Positions 11,736 to 21,048 of a stretch of DNA of 64,000 nt are shown here, in pieces. Location: the NCBI RefSeq assembly GCF_025399195.1, contig NW_026252102.1, forward strand, positions 62,001 to 126,000, read 5' to 3'. This DNA comes from Umbelopsis ramanniana AG. Lineage: Eukaryota; Mucoromycota; Umbelopsidomycetes; Umbelopsidales; Umbelopsidaceae. The notes under the pieces were generated by a model, which saw only the letters and a program-made list of their open reading frames with translations, was not told the DNA's origin and searched no databases. Numbering within the stretch: the stretch's first letter is position 1; the number at the start of each line of letters is the position of its first letter. The position numbers and the translations under genes were made by a program.

Positions 11736-12674
11736 ATGAAGCAAAAGCCTCTTTATTGGCGAAAGCTTCTCTTCACTTTCCTGGGCTCATTGGCAGTGTG
11801 CCTCCTTATCCTATTACCCATCGTTATCGTATACACCACTAAAAATTTGGCTCAACCCGTCACTTATGCTACGTTACAAGCAGAAATCGACCGCCCTGAA
11901 GTATCAATATATTATATACCTCACCAAGATGATGATGCTATTGCATTTGCACTGTCTATAGCTCATGATGTGGCCAACAATATACCAATACAGGTTCATC
12001 TTATATCAGACGGTGCAAATCACGACTTGCAGCAAAATATGGCGTCAGGTTTACACTATTGTAAATGGCACAACACCAATCATTCATTTCCTCTCGATGA
12101 TCAAGATATTTCACGAATTCGCACTCAAGAATTTCTCGCATCTATGGCCGCTTTAAACGTTCCGCCCGACAAAATCCATTTAATGAACCTGCACGATTAT
12201 CAAACTCCGGCAGCTTGGACGGCAGACCTGTACGATCAGCTGAAAGACAGCGTGAAAAAACAGATTTTGGCAAATCATGCGCAATACCCAAACGCCTTGC
12301 ATCACTGTAGTTCAGGATTCTTTGATTTTGACGGGCCTCGAAACCCCGTTCATTTGGCTTGCTGGGACGCTGCTGCAGAGATTACCAAGGCGAGCCTCAT
12401 ACAGGCAGATCGGTTTGCATTTTATCGCACCTACGTATTTTATCAACCTCCTTCACATCGGTGGTCCCAGATGACCATGAACTTTTCGCAGTTTCTTCCA
12501 CAGCACCGAATATCAGTGCAAGCGTATCAGGCATACGACCCGGCCAATGGGCAATATGCGTTGGGCATGCACAGTGTGCCTATTCTAATGAATAATACTA
12601 TCGTTGATGGAATTATTTACCTTGATTTTCTCAACAACACTGTACAGGTTCCCAATAACGTCACTGTTTTATAG
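11736..12674 (+). CDS. PIG-L/LmbE-family N-deacetylase-like membrane protein
   Basis: Intronless, 312 aa. A single membrane anchor (about residues 10-34, LLFTFLGSLAVCLLILLPIV) is followed by a lumenal or extracellular domain with the PIG-L/LmbE metal motif P-H-Q-D-D-D at residues 62-67 (family PHxDD). A later N-P-V-H-L segment may supply the third metal ligand. Several N-glycosylation sequons sit in the C-terminal part, which fits a secretory-pathway location. The best-known members are GlcNAc-PI de-N-acetylase (GPI synthesis, ER) and bacterial sugar deacetylases. The protein is longer than PIG-L and its C-terminal half is unlike it, so substrate and role cannot be assigned. Confidence 0.75.
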   Translation: MKQKPLYWRKLLFTFLGSLAVCLLILLPIVIVYTTKNLAQPVTYATLQAEIDRPEVSIYYIPHQDDDAIAFALSIAHDVANNIPIQVHLISDGANHDLQQNMASGLHYCKWHNTNHSFPLDDQDISRIRTQEFLASMAALNVPPDKIHLMNLHDYQTPAAWTADLYDQLKDSVKKQILANHAQYPNALHHCSSGFFDFDGPRNPVHLACWDAAAEITKASLIQADRFAFYRTYVFYQPPSHRWSQMTMNFSQFLPQHRISVQAYQAYDPANGQYALGMHSVPILMNNTIVDGIIYLDFLNNTVQVPNNVTVL

Positions 12675-12972
12675 CATTCCTTTCATAATTAGCATTGTAA
12701 ATTAAACAAAACTATATTCGCACTCAAACAGGCATGGAAAATTCACCGTGTTGCCTGATTTGGACGGTCTCAAGCAGACGAACCGCCACTGAGCGCCATT
12801 GGAGAAAAAAGTTTGTGTGGGGGTCTGTGAACAAGAACGTAAACTTCCTCGAATTTTACTTTCTCTTCCAACTTTTTTTCTCTTTGCCTTGTCATTTTCC
12901 GCATTGACAACCATATCTTCCGCCATCAATAACTCAAAACCAACAACAGAAAGCAGTTCTGGCACGACACTC

Positions 12973-15520
12973 ATGGCTATGCCAGACAGTAGGTCGGAGC
13001 CAAACTTGCACCGCACAACCACACAGCTCATCAAAAATACATTGATACATCGGCCAGATAGAAATGTCTGGATTGTATGCTGGCAAGTTATTCATTTACT
13101 TGGCTGATGTATGCCACCCGTATTCGGCCTCGAAATAACCCTAATCTTTTCCCGTTTTGTTGAATATTTCCAGTTTTGCGGCCATTGGAGGATTCTTGGT
13201 GAGAATGCCTTTACCCACGGAATTTACAATTTCTGAATCTCGACGTTCTAACCCTATTACTTCTTCTCCTCTATTCTTTTTCATTTCCTTCAACTATACC
13301 CTATTTATAGTTCGGGTATGTGTCCTTATTCATCCAACCGTTCCCTGGTTTGATATAGACTTTTGATTATTCATCGATTTGATTTTTCCTCTTGTACCAG
13401 TTATGACGTTGGCGTATTGTCAGGATGCTTGCTCATGGAAGACTTTCAAAATCGCTTCATTAACGACCAAATCTCAAAAACATTGCTCGTGTCTGTACTA
13501 ATGGCCGGTGCTTTCGTTGGAGCACTCTATTCGGGTCCGCTGGCGGACTACATCGGCCGTAAACGATCCATCATCATTGGAACAGCAGTCAATATTCTTG
13601 GATCCGTCATTCAAACAGCTGCTACAGATACTAGTATGATGATTGTCGGTCGTGTTATCGGCGGTCTAAGCATTGGGTAAGTGGACGTTATTTTTAGAGC
13701 GACATTATTCTTGATCGCTAAAATTTTCGTCCTCCAGCCAATTGTCTATGCTTGTCCCTCTATGTAAATAACCTCGTTCATATTGATTACTCCTTCATGT
13801 TTCAACCCGGCATAAAACTAACTCTTTCTATTTCGGATCAGATCAATCAGAAATCGCTCCAAAGGAACTTCGTGGACGACTTATCACCATGCAACAGTTT
13901 GCCATCACTGTGGGAATTGCTGTTTCATTTTGGATCGATTATGGTACGATAAATTGGGAAGGCTCCAGTTCATGGAGGTAAGCAAACCCGCAACTCTGGT
14001 GATACCCCCACCTACCATGTGCATAAAATTGAACATCTCCACCACCATTCAGATTTCCAATGGGTATCAGATTGATCCCAGCTTTCATCTTGTTGTTTGG
14101 AATGATTTTCATGCCCTATAGCCCTCGCTGGCTGATGGCAAAAGGCAGAGATCTCGAAGCACTAAAGACCATTGCATTCCTCCGAGGAAACGGTAGTCTT
14201 TCTGACCAAACAGTTCAAATGGTGTTTACTGAAATCAAGCAAAGTGTCGTCTTTGAACAAAAATACACCTCGCAAACGTACTGGGAAATCTTTCGCTCTG
14301 GCCATGAGCATAATCGAAGGAGAATCTGGTTAGGAATTGCTGTACAAATTTTTCAACAACTCACTGGTATCAATGTTGCTGTGTAAGTTTTTTTTGTACC
14401 ATTTGAATAAGCCGATCTTGGACGTTGCTAATATGTTAAAATCTTGTATTCTCCAATAGCTACTACGCCGCTGATATATTCCAATCTGCTGGGGTATCTG
14501 GCACTACTGCTGCATTATTTGGTAATAATTCATGGCATTACCCATTATTGAAATCCTATACGTATGGACTAACTTGAAATTTTACAGCCAATGGCGTGGA
14601 CGGCATGGTCAATGTTATTGCCACCATTCCCACCATCTTCTTTGTAAGTATGCATGAGTCGCAGGCCATATCCAAAGAAATATTCGGTCCTAACACTTTC
14701 TTTACCTTTGGTAGATTGATAAATGGGGTCGACGCCCAACTTTAATATCTGGGGCAATTTCCTGTTCGGCTTGTATGCTCATCTTGGCCATCGTATTAGC
14801 TACACACGGTTTAACTGACGGAACTACAAATGACATACCAATACAAGAAGGCACCGGTTCCCTCTCTTTATTATTCACCAGAAACTCAACTGTAGTGGTC
14901 ATGGTGTTCTTATACCTTTTCGTCGCCTGTTATGCCTACAGTTGGGGGCCCGTTGGATGGATTTATCCCGCCGAACTTTATCCGCAACGTAAGTACGGGA
15001 GGGGATGGCAAACACCTATGTTTTCATATGGCTCAGTATATTGATGGATTTTTTTTCTGTTTGATATGCAGGATTACGTGCCAAAGCTCTTGGTATAACC
15101 ACCGCTGCAAATTGGCTATTTAACTTCGCCATCAGTCAACTGGCACCACCAATGCTTAGTGGCATTCATTGGGGAACCTATCTTGTTTTCTCCATCTTTT
15201 GCGGCCTGATGGCGTTGATGGTGTACCTCGAGTTCCCTGAAACAAAAGGAAAGTCACTGGAAGAGATCGATTTGATATTCAGCGGTCAGCTGAAAGATGA
15301 TGACCTAGGAGTGCACCATCCTGCCACCGCCGCGGCAGCCCTCGCTCAGCTTGAACGTATGAAGTTTAGCGAAAAATATTCAAACAGAGAAACGTCCTTT
15401 GGAAATGCCATCGAAGGAGCTCTCAAAAGAGTTGCTGATGAAGGCGCCGTCAATAACGAAGAGTTGGAACTTACTCCACTCAAAAATAATGTACCATCAC
15501 CATCCCCATCTACTACTTAA
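12973..15520 (+). CDS. MFS sugar (hexose) transporter
   Basis: Plasma-membrane sugar porter with 12 predicted helices, 582 aa. Exons: 12973-13082, 13174-13198, 13311-13315, 13401-13676, 13738-13763, 13842-13977, 14053-14382, 14460-14521, 14588-14643, 14715-14988 and 15072-15520. Family signatures: FAAIGGFLFGYDVGVLSG in helix 1, DYIGRKRS (loop 2-3), GRVIGGLSIGQLS, YSPRWLMAKGR, QQLTGINV, DKWGRRPT, and the C-terminal FPETKGKSLEEID (PETKG). Two oddities: the first intron uses a GC donor (TG/GCAAGT at 13083), and the helix-1 motif is assembled from a 25-nt exon plus a 5-nt microexon (TTCGG). The start at 12973 is the Met nearest the membrane domain; an upstream in-frame Met at 12799 exists. Confidence 0.9.
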
Positions 15521-16150
15521 AGCTGAGCTGGCAAAATATGTGCTCTTCCCTAATCCTTTTTTTTTTTTCTTCAATGTATGTTCAAGGACATTACGCTGCA
15601 AAAAGAGAACCAACCCAACGATGTAATATCCTCCCCCACCCAACCCCCTTTTTTTTTCTGATAATCATGTAATTTGTGCACTTAATACGCTTGATTTGCA
15701 TTTTTTTTTTCTTTACCTCACCACATAAAAACGTTTTTACACTCTCTATTTCACGGCGGCGTTAAGCTATTGGCAAAAAAAAATTTATTATATTTTACAT
15801 CCTATAATAATTTATAATGGGTCTATATAAAATAATAATATGAAAAATATCAGCAGATAGCCAAGAAGCTCGGGCCACCCCGTTCCAGTGGTCCCGACTG
15901 GCCAAGCTATAGGCAAAGATTTGTGTGACTTGGAAAGATTGGAACTTGGTGTTTGTTGGGCCGTAGTCACCTGTCCTTTGAGTGGCAGACGATCTCATGT
16001 TCTGGCGGACCGACCTGACCTAACGCGTACATTGAATCAAGGAACCTGTGACTATCCTACTGCAGTGTACTGCGTTATATCTCGGGCCATCCTCCCAGGG
16101 CCGTTGCACCCTTCCATTTTCCCTTTTGCTTCTCTCCACTTTGGAACACC
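15521..16150. other. Intergenic region between sugar transporter and F-box gene
   Basis: 630 nt of 3' UTR and promoter. The first 300 nt are T-rich with several poly-T runs (3' end of the transporter). The rest has no supported gene. Confidence 0.4.
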
Positions 16151-17170
16151 ATGAGCTGCAGCTTTCGTCGGTTACCGCTCGAGCTGCTGTATGAAATTTT
16201 CTACCACCTTTCAGTATCGTCCGATCTCGACCCTTTAGACGGATGTGCAGCAATATTGAACGCAGGCTACGTCAACCGTTCCTGGATGTACGTTGCGTTT
16301 CGATATCTTAACAGCAAGGACGCTCAGTACTTGGTGAAACTGCTCAATTGGAAAACCCCTCTGCGTCAATACCGTCATCGAGCGAGAGCTGTGAAGTTCC
16401 TCCGAGCCGTTCATCGATCAGGATTCTCGGAGAAGATAAACATCACGAGCTTTACGCTGGATTTCCATTCGATTGTGAGTGCTAAAGACAGTGCGGCGGA
16501 CGATATACAAACGGTGCTCAAGCTTTGCCACATAAAACGCTTGGAAATTATTTTCGATGCCGATTTTGGAAAATCCAAGGACTGTATAAACCAGTTCCTA
16601 CGTGACATCGAGGTACCGTGTCCACCTGACGTGGTGCACTTTTCAGCCTACTGTCCGCAACGACGATGCCAGTGCTGTTGTGCGAAAGGCTACGACCATC
16701 AAATAGCGAGCTTTATAAAATCATTGAAAGTCACATCCCTCGTCCTGCAACAGATGCAACCTGGCAGTGCCACGCTCGCTGCCTTAAGGAATACGCGAGA
16801 CCTGGCTCTGGATCGTTGTGCCGATTCTAGTTTCATAGCCCACATCCTCCAACAAATGCCGTACTTGAAAACCGTACGATTATACCAAGATGATCTGTCT
16901 GCCCTGTCGTCCAAGTTTCTCGCTCGGTTGGCCGCCAATACTGGGTATATAAAGGATTTCCGAATCCGGCTGGTCAATAACAACTGGAACGATGAACTAG
17001 GGGAGAACTCGTTAGCGGTTATGGCCAGAATCCAACAACAGATACCTGACATACGCCGAAGTAGCGACGATGATTTTACAGAGCTCGACCTTGACCGATT
17101 CCTCATGGAAACGGGAATTCGAAGGAACGGTTATGAGCTTATCCTCTCACCAACGCCTTGTCCGGCATGA
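16151..17170 (+). CDS. F-box protein
   Basis: Intronless, 339 aa. The N-terminus RLPLELLYEIFYHL is a typical F-box first helix, which would bind Skp1 and bring a substrate to an SCF ubiquitin ligase. The remainder has repeating L-x-L-x-x-N/C patterns (for example TSFTLDFHS, VTSLVLQQM, DLALDRC, KTVRLYQDDL) suggestive of degenerate leucine-rich repeats, but no repeat is crisp. A Cys cluster CPQRRCQCCC lies near residue 175. Mucoromycota genomes carry many single-exon F-box/LRR genes of this size. The substrate is unknown. Confidence 0.75.
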   Translation: MSCSFRRLPLELLYEIFYHLSVSSDLDPLDGCAAILNAGYVNRSWMYVAFRYLNSKDAQYLVKLLNWKTPLRQYRHRARAVKFLRAVHRSGFSEKINITSFTLDFHSIVSAKDSAADDIQTVLKLCHIKRLEIIFDADFGKSKDCINQFLRDIEVPCPPDVVHFSAYCPQRRCQCCCAKGYDHQIASFIKSLKVTSLVLQQMQPGSATLAALRNTRDLALDRCADSSFIAHILQQMPYLKTVRLYQDDLSALSSKFLARLAANTGYIKDFRIRLVNNNWNDELGENSLAVMARIQQQIPDIRRSSDDDFTELDLDRFLMETGIRRNGYELILSPTPCPA

Positions 17171-17299
17171 GGCGCGTTGGTTTAAAAAGCATATGGTTAT
17201 TTACAAGTTTTTATTTTTATTTTTTGCATGCCACATAGTATACATCATTGTAAGTGATCAAATTCACACTTCGCTCCTTCCACCAAATTATTTTTCCTT

Positions 17300-18083
17300 T
17301 CATCGTCTTGATCTTGTTGGTTTCTTAGCGATCTCCTTTGCTTCTTCACTAATCAAAGCATACTGCACACATAAAACCGAAACCCGAAAAAAAAATAGCC
17401 CCCGTTGCAATTAATATTAGAAACATTGTTTGCTCACATGCCATCATATATAATTACCAGGCCATCATTCCTTCGTGCACATAGCTAAAGGGGGTATAAA
17501 GTTAGGTCCACTGCGCAATGTGACGTAACGTCATACAGAAGTACCAACCTTCACATCTTCCATCGAAACAGTCGACCGCTTCGCATGGCTAATTTGGAAA
17601 TATTTACACTTAGCCACGCGTCCATTCTGACAATAATGTAACCGGGAAAAAAGAAGGCGCGGTAAAACTCACCGTGCAAACATCTCCACGTCCATGGCCA
17701 ACGTCTCTATCAAAGGCCAAAGAAATAATGTATTAATACAAGTATATAGTCAGGACCGCAGCCCACTTTGATGACGTTTTTACCAATTTGTTTGTAAACG
17801 ACATCGGCCAGCGAGGCAATGAATTGTGGGGATGCCGTTTTCCCAGTACTTTCAGCTGTGCAATATGTAACGTTGGATTTAGACTGCGGGGGCAAAACGT
17901 TATTTCGTAACTACGCAAATGCGTTGCGTACCTTCAGCTTCGGCAATCCGACCCACAGTATACCATACGGCTGATTTCAACCTCTAAATGCGCAATGCAA
18001 GTAAGAAAGGGGGTGTCAGATGACGCAGTGTAAGCCTTAATGCCAAGTACCTGCTGTTGGTCTTGATTATCAGCCTCTGCCAT
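17300..18083 (-). CDS. MHF1: Centromere protein S / MHF1 histone-fold protein
   Basis: Histone-fold subunit that pairs with MHF2/CENP-X, acting in the Fanconi (FANCM) DNA-repair pathway and at kinetochores. Seven tiny exons (18083-18051, 17983-17932, 17855-17784, 17706-17673, 17588-17549, 17484-17458, 17362-17300) give 106 aa. The family pattern is clear after splicing: QRLKSAVWYTVGRIAE, then TASPQFIASLADVVYKQIE, TLAMDVEMFARHAKRSTV, SMEDVKLCARRNDGL. The last two match the animal FARHAKRTTINTEDVKLLARR segment. Several acceptors were chosen over nearby AGs because only these keep frame (CACAG at 17856, GATAG at 17707). A short basic tail KKPTRSRR ends the protein. Confidence 0.93.
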
Positions 18084-18259
18084 TTATTGCTGATCTCGGG
18101 TAAAAGAAGTGGACTGCTGCGCTAACGCCGCCTTTTGGAAACCCAGGAATTTCACTGGTATTCGAAATTGTAACCTAAAACCTGGTGGTATAAGTTGTCT
18201 ATTTTTTTTCTTTCCATTAGAATTCCAACTTCCACAACTACACTTTTATAATCTTCGAA

Positions 18260-19924
18260 ATGAAGCCTACAATCTTTCGTTACGTCGTCTTTTTCAACTT
18301 GATATTAGGTTGGTATCTTTCGTCTTACTCCCCCCACTGCACTCTTTTATAACCTTCATAACTTGATATAGCTGCACTGGCCAAAGGCGGGGGTGGTGGT
18401 GGTGGTAAAGGCGGCGGCGGTGGAAGTACTGGAGGAAGTTCTGGTGGAAGTAAAAGCGGTGGAAGTTCCAGTGGAGGAAGTACCAGTGGAGGAACCAGCT
18501 CAGGCGGCAAAGTAGCTGGCGGCGGTAGTGGTACGTTCTCCGGAACCAAGACCGGGTCTGTGTCCAACGTTGGAACGTATAACTTTCCTAGTGGAAGTAC
18601 TGGGTATGCACGAGGAGGCTATGGATCATACTCCAAATCTACAGTAGGAACCTCGGCCGTTAATACAAGAGGTACGTTAAGCCAATTGGCCTAGTAAAAA
18701 ATAACGCAGGGATGATATAATTGTGTATTAAACCATTTTCTACTTTTAGGCACCTACACAAATTATTATCCCACTTACGGAGGAGGTTACGGATATGGCT
18801 ATCCATATGGATGGTACGGCTTCTACAACCCAGCGTTTTTGTACTGGGCTATCATTCCAATTGGATTCTATGGTGGCTACCATACGATGTATGGAAGATA
18901 CAATGCCGAAAGTGGAGCCTACTACGCCCCACAGCTTACCTCACAGAATTCCGGCAGTGCAGATGTGATGATCAATGGAACAGCTTATACAGCCGATGAC
19001 AACAACTATCACTTTACCTATGGTCTTCTCACTAGCACTGGAAGACCTGCACTGGACGCAGCATTTTACGCATCGTCCGACGCTAGTGCCACTCCAGCCG
19101 ATTTTGCTTACCGCTTGACCTTCTGGCAACTGGTCGAATTCACCGATGCAAACAACAATGGTGTGCTTGATGATGGAGAAGCTATTTCGAACTTGATTCC
19201 TCTGCAGGGAGGATGGTCAACAATCCAAATTTCCAACAAGACTAGCTCAGCAAATGCATCTCTGACGTACTTGGAAGGACAAACAACTTCGGTCATCACT
19301 ACGTCTAACAACAGCTCATTCAACGCCAGTCTCGTTTTCCGAGTCGCCAATGTTCAAATTAACAACACTTTTGCCCTAACCTACGAACCCAATTCCGCCG
19401 AGTACGAATTCTCCATTCATGGATATCAGCCTGTCAACCAAGCAAACAAACTTGCCTTGTTGCAGGTTCTTTCCTACGTCCCCACTCTGCCCACTGCTAC
19501 AGATATCAACAGCACCACCTCTGCAGATGTTGTGGCTGCTATTAAGACCAACGAAACGTATGGTGTCTCCATTGGAGATTACTCTGAAGGACGATTGGAG
19601 TACAGCAACCAAACGAACTTTGCCAATGTCACGTTTGGTAACTACTCTAGCCAAGCATCTCAGCAAGTCCTAGGAGGCTTGACTCCTCTTGACAATTGGA
19701 TCTGGAATGGAGCTTCTCCCAATGGAACTTCAGTGCTAGCCGTCACTCTTTCTGCCTTGAATAATGGCAGTGCTACTGTTGCTGGTTTTGCCTTCTTGGA
19801 TGTCGATGTCCTTGGTGTTGAAGCCACTGGAGCTGGCAGCTCATTCTTCTCTGGCAGCATGAACAAGGCTTCATCTCTTGCAGTCACTGGAGTCACTGTC
19901 TTCACACTTTTGTTCGTACTTTAA
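18260..19924 (+). CDS. Glycine-rich GPI-type surface protein with EF-hand-like loop
   Basis: Probably a cell-wall or plasma-membrane surface protein, family not recognised. Exons 18260-18308, 18372-18671 and 18750-19924, 507 aa. A signal peptide (MKPTIFRYVVFFNLILAALA) is followed by a Gly/Ser repeat region (about residues 22-75, G6 and SGGS units) and a Tyr/Gly-rich aromatic block (YGGGYGYGYPYGWYGF, then WAIIPIGFYGGY). A globular domain has about a dozen N-x-S/T sequons. Within it, FTDANNNGVLDDGEA near residue 247 looks like a calcium-binding loop (D-x-N-x-N-G-x-x-D-D-G-E). The C-terminus is a Ser/Gly stretch and a hydrophobic end (VTGVTVFTLLFVL), typical of a GPI-attachment signal. Confidence 0.8.
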
Positions 19925-20272
19925 ATACTGTAATTTAGAATTTAAGTATACAGTCTAGTGCTGTTGTATTATTAAACTCGCCTGTACTATCAGCTCCAAT
20001 AAATATATAACTTATTCGACGTACGAATTAGCCTTTCTGGCAGATCTTGTCATGAACACCAGCTGCGCATTGAACCCGGACTAGTCTCTTTAGCATGCTC
20101 AAATTCTTCTGAGATATAGTTGTATTCTTGAAAGCTGCCAGGCGGTACAGACTTTCGGGAAAAAAAGGACCGCTTCACATATGAAAACAACACACACCAC
20201 AAAATGAAATAAACCTTGTGGGTCCAGTTGGGCAAAACAATATGATTACATTCAGTTTTCATTAAATACAAT
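19925..20272. other. Convergent 3' regions
   Basis: 348 nt between the converging surface-protein gene and the ATG44-like gene. It contains only 3' UTR-like AT-rich sequence with AATAAATAT near 19998. Confidence 0.4.
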
Positions 20273-20554
20273 TTAGTGCTTTCGCTCAAAGTACGACGAG
20301 TTGCTCATCAAGACGGTAGTAGTATCTAAAACCCATTCACCTACGCCCAAGTATCTGTCGATGTATGATCGAAGTTCTTTGTTTTCAATTTTGGAGGTGG
20401 CAGGTCTGCAATGGGGGCGATGGTAAGTTTCACTTTTTCCAATGCGCTGGTACGTTGGCACAACTTACTGAAGTCCAGTGTTTCGTTTGATTCCAGCAAG
20501 CACTGCGGATATCAAAATAGCATCAGCGGTGAAATGAACTATCTTGCCAAGCAT
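20273..20554 (-). CDS. ATG44: Mitofissin (Atg44, DUF1748 family)
   Basis: Two exons (20554-20469 and 20405-20273), 72 aa. The sequence MLGKIVHFTADAILISAVLAG, then IKRNTGL, ENKELRSYIDRYLGVGEWVLD and a final SSYFERK is the whole-length pattern of the fungal DUF1748 family. Its founding member, Atg44/mitofissin of yeasts, is a tiny mitochondrial intermembrane-space protein that drives mitochondrial fission needed for mitophagy. Length (about 73 aa), the amphipathic N-terminal helix and the conserved GVGEW turn agree. TATAAAAATC lies upstream on the same strand near 20730. It is encoded downstream of, and in the same direction as, a mitochondrial ADCK1-type kinase gene. The assignment is by family resemblance. 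Confidence 0.88.
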
Positions 20555-21048
20555 GTTCTCGAACTGTTCGTAATAAGTGGAATGAGATGGATTGGAATCA
20601 ACGCAATGAGTCGGAATGCAGTAAAAAAGTTCTCGGCCAAGATGTGTAAAGAACTTACAAAAGGTGCAATCAAAAGGCTCACGAGGTGTGGACGTGAGTT
20701 GCAGCAGCCGGCAATCACATTCAGATTTTTATACCATCGGAATTCAAAAATGCCTGCCCAACGCTTCCGTTCGAAAGTGGTGGCCGCTTTTGCAATAGGA
20801 CGTTGCGTCCTTCAGTCAAAACACCTGTCATCTCATCGTATGGACTTTTTGGCATTTGCTTTACAAAAATAGGTCTAGTTTACGTTGTCTATTCCACGAT
20901 CTATGTGGTAGTATCTGAACAGGTACAGGATACATCTAGGTGTATCATTAAGCTTCTTATCGAGAAGGGAGAGAGAGAAAAAAAAGTACAATAGAGATGT
21001 CTAAGGGAGTAATTTGTAGTATAATGTTTTGCAAGATTGTGATTACTT
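20555..21048. other. Region between ADCK1-type gene and ATG44
   Basis: 494 nt, 3' UTR of the kinase gene and promoter of ATG44. A minus-strand open frame of 44 codons (20855-20721) precedes the TATA-like GTATAAAAATC and has no recognisable similarity. It may be a chance or upstream ORF. Confidence 0.35.

Noticed and set aside
20411-20872. 153-codon plus-strand frame
   Set aside because: Antisense to the ATG44 gene and its promoter; the minus-strand gene explains it.
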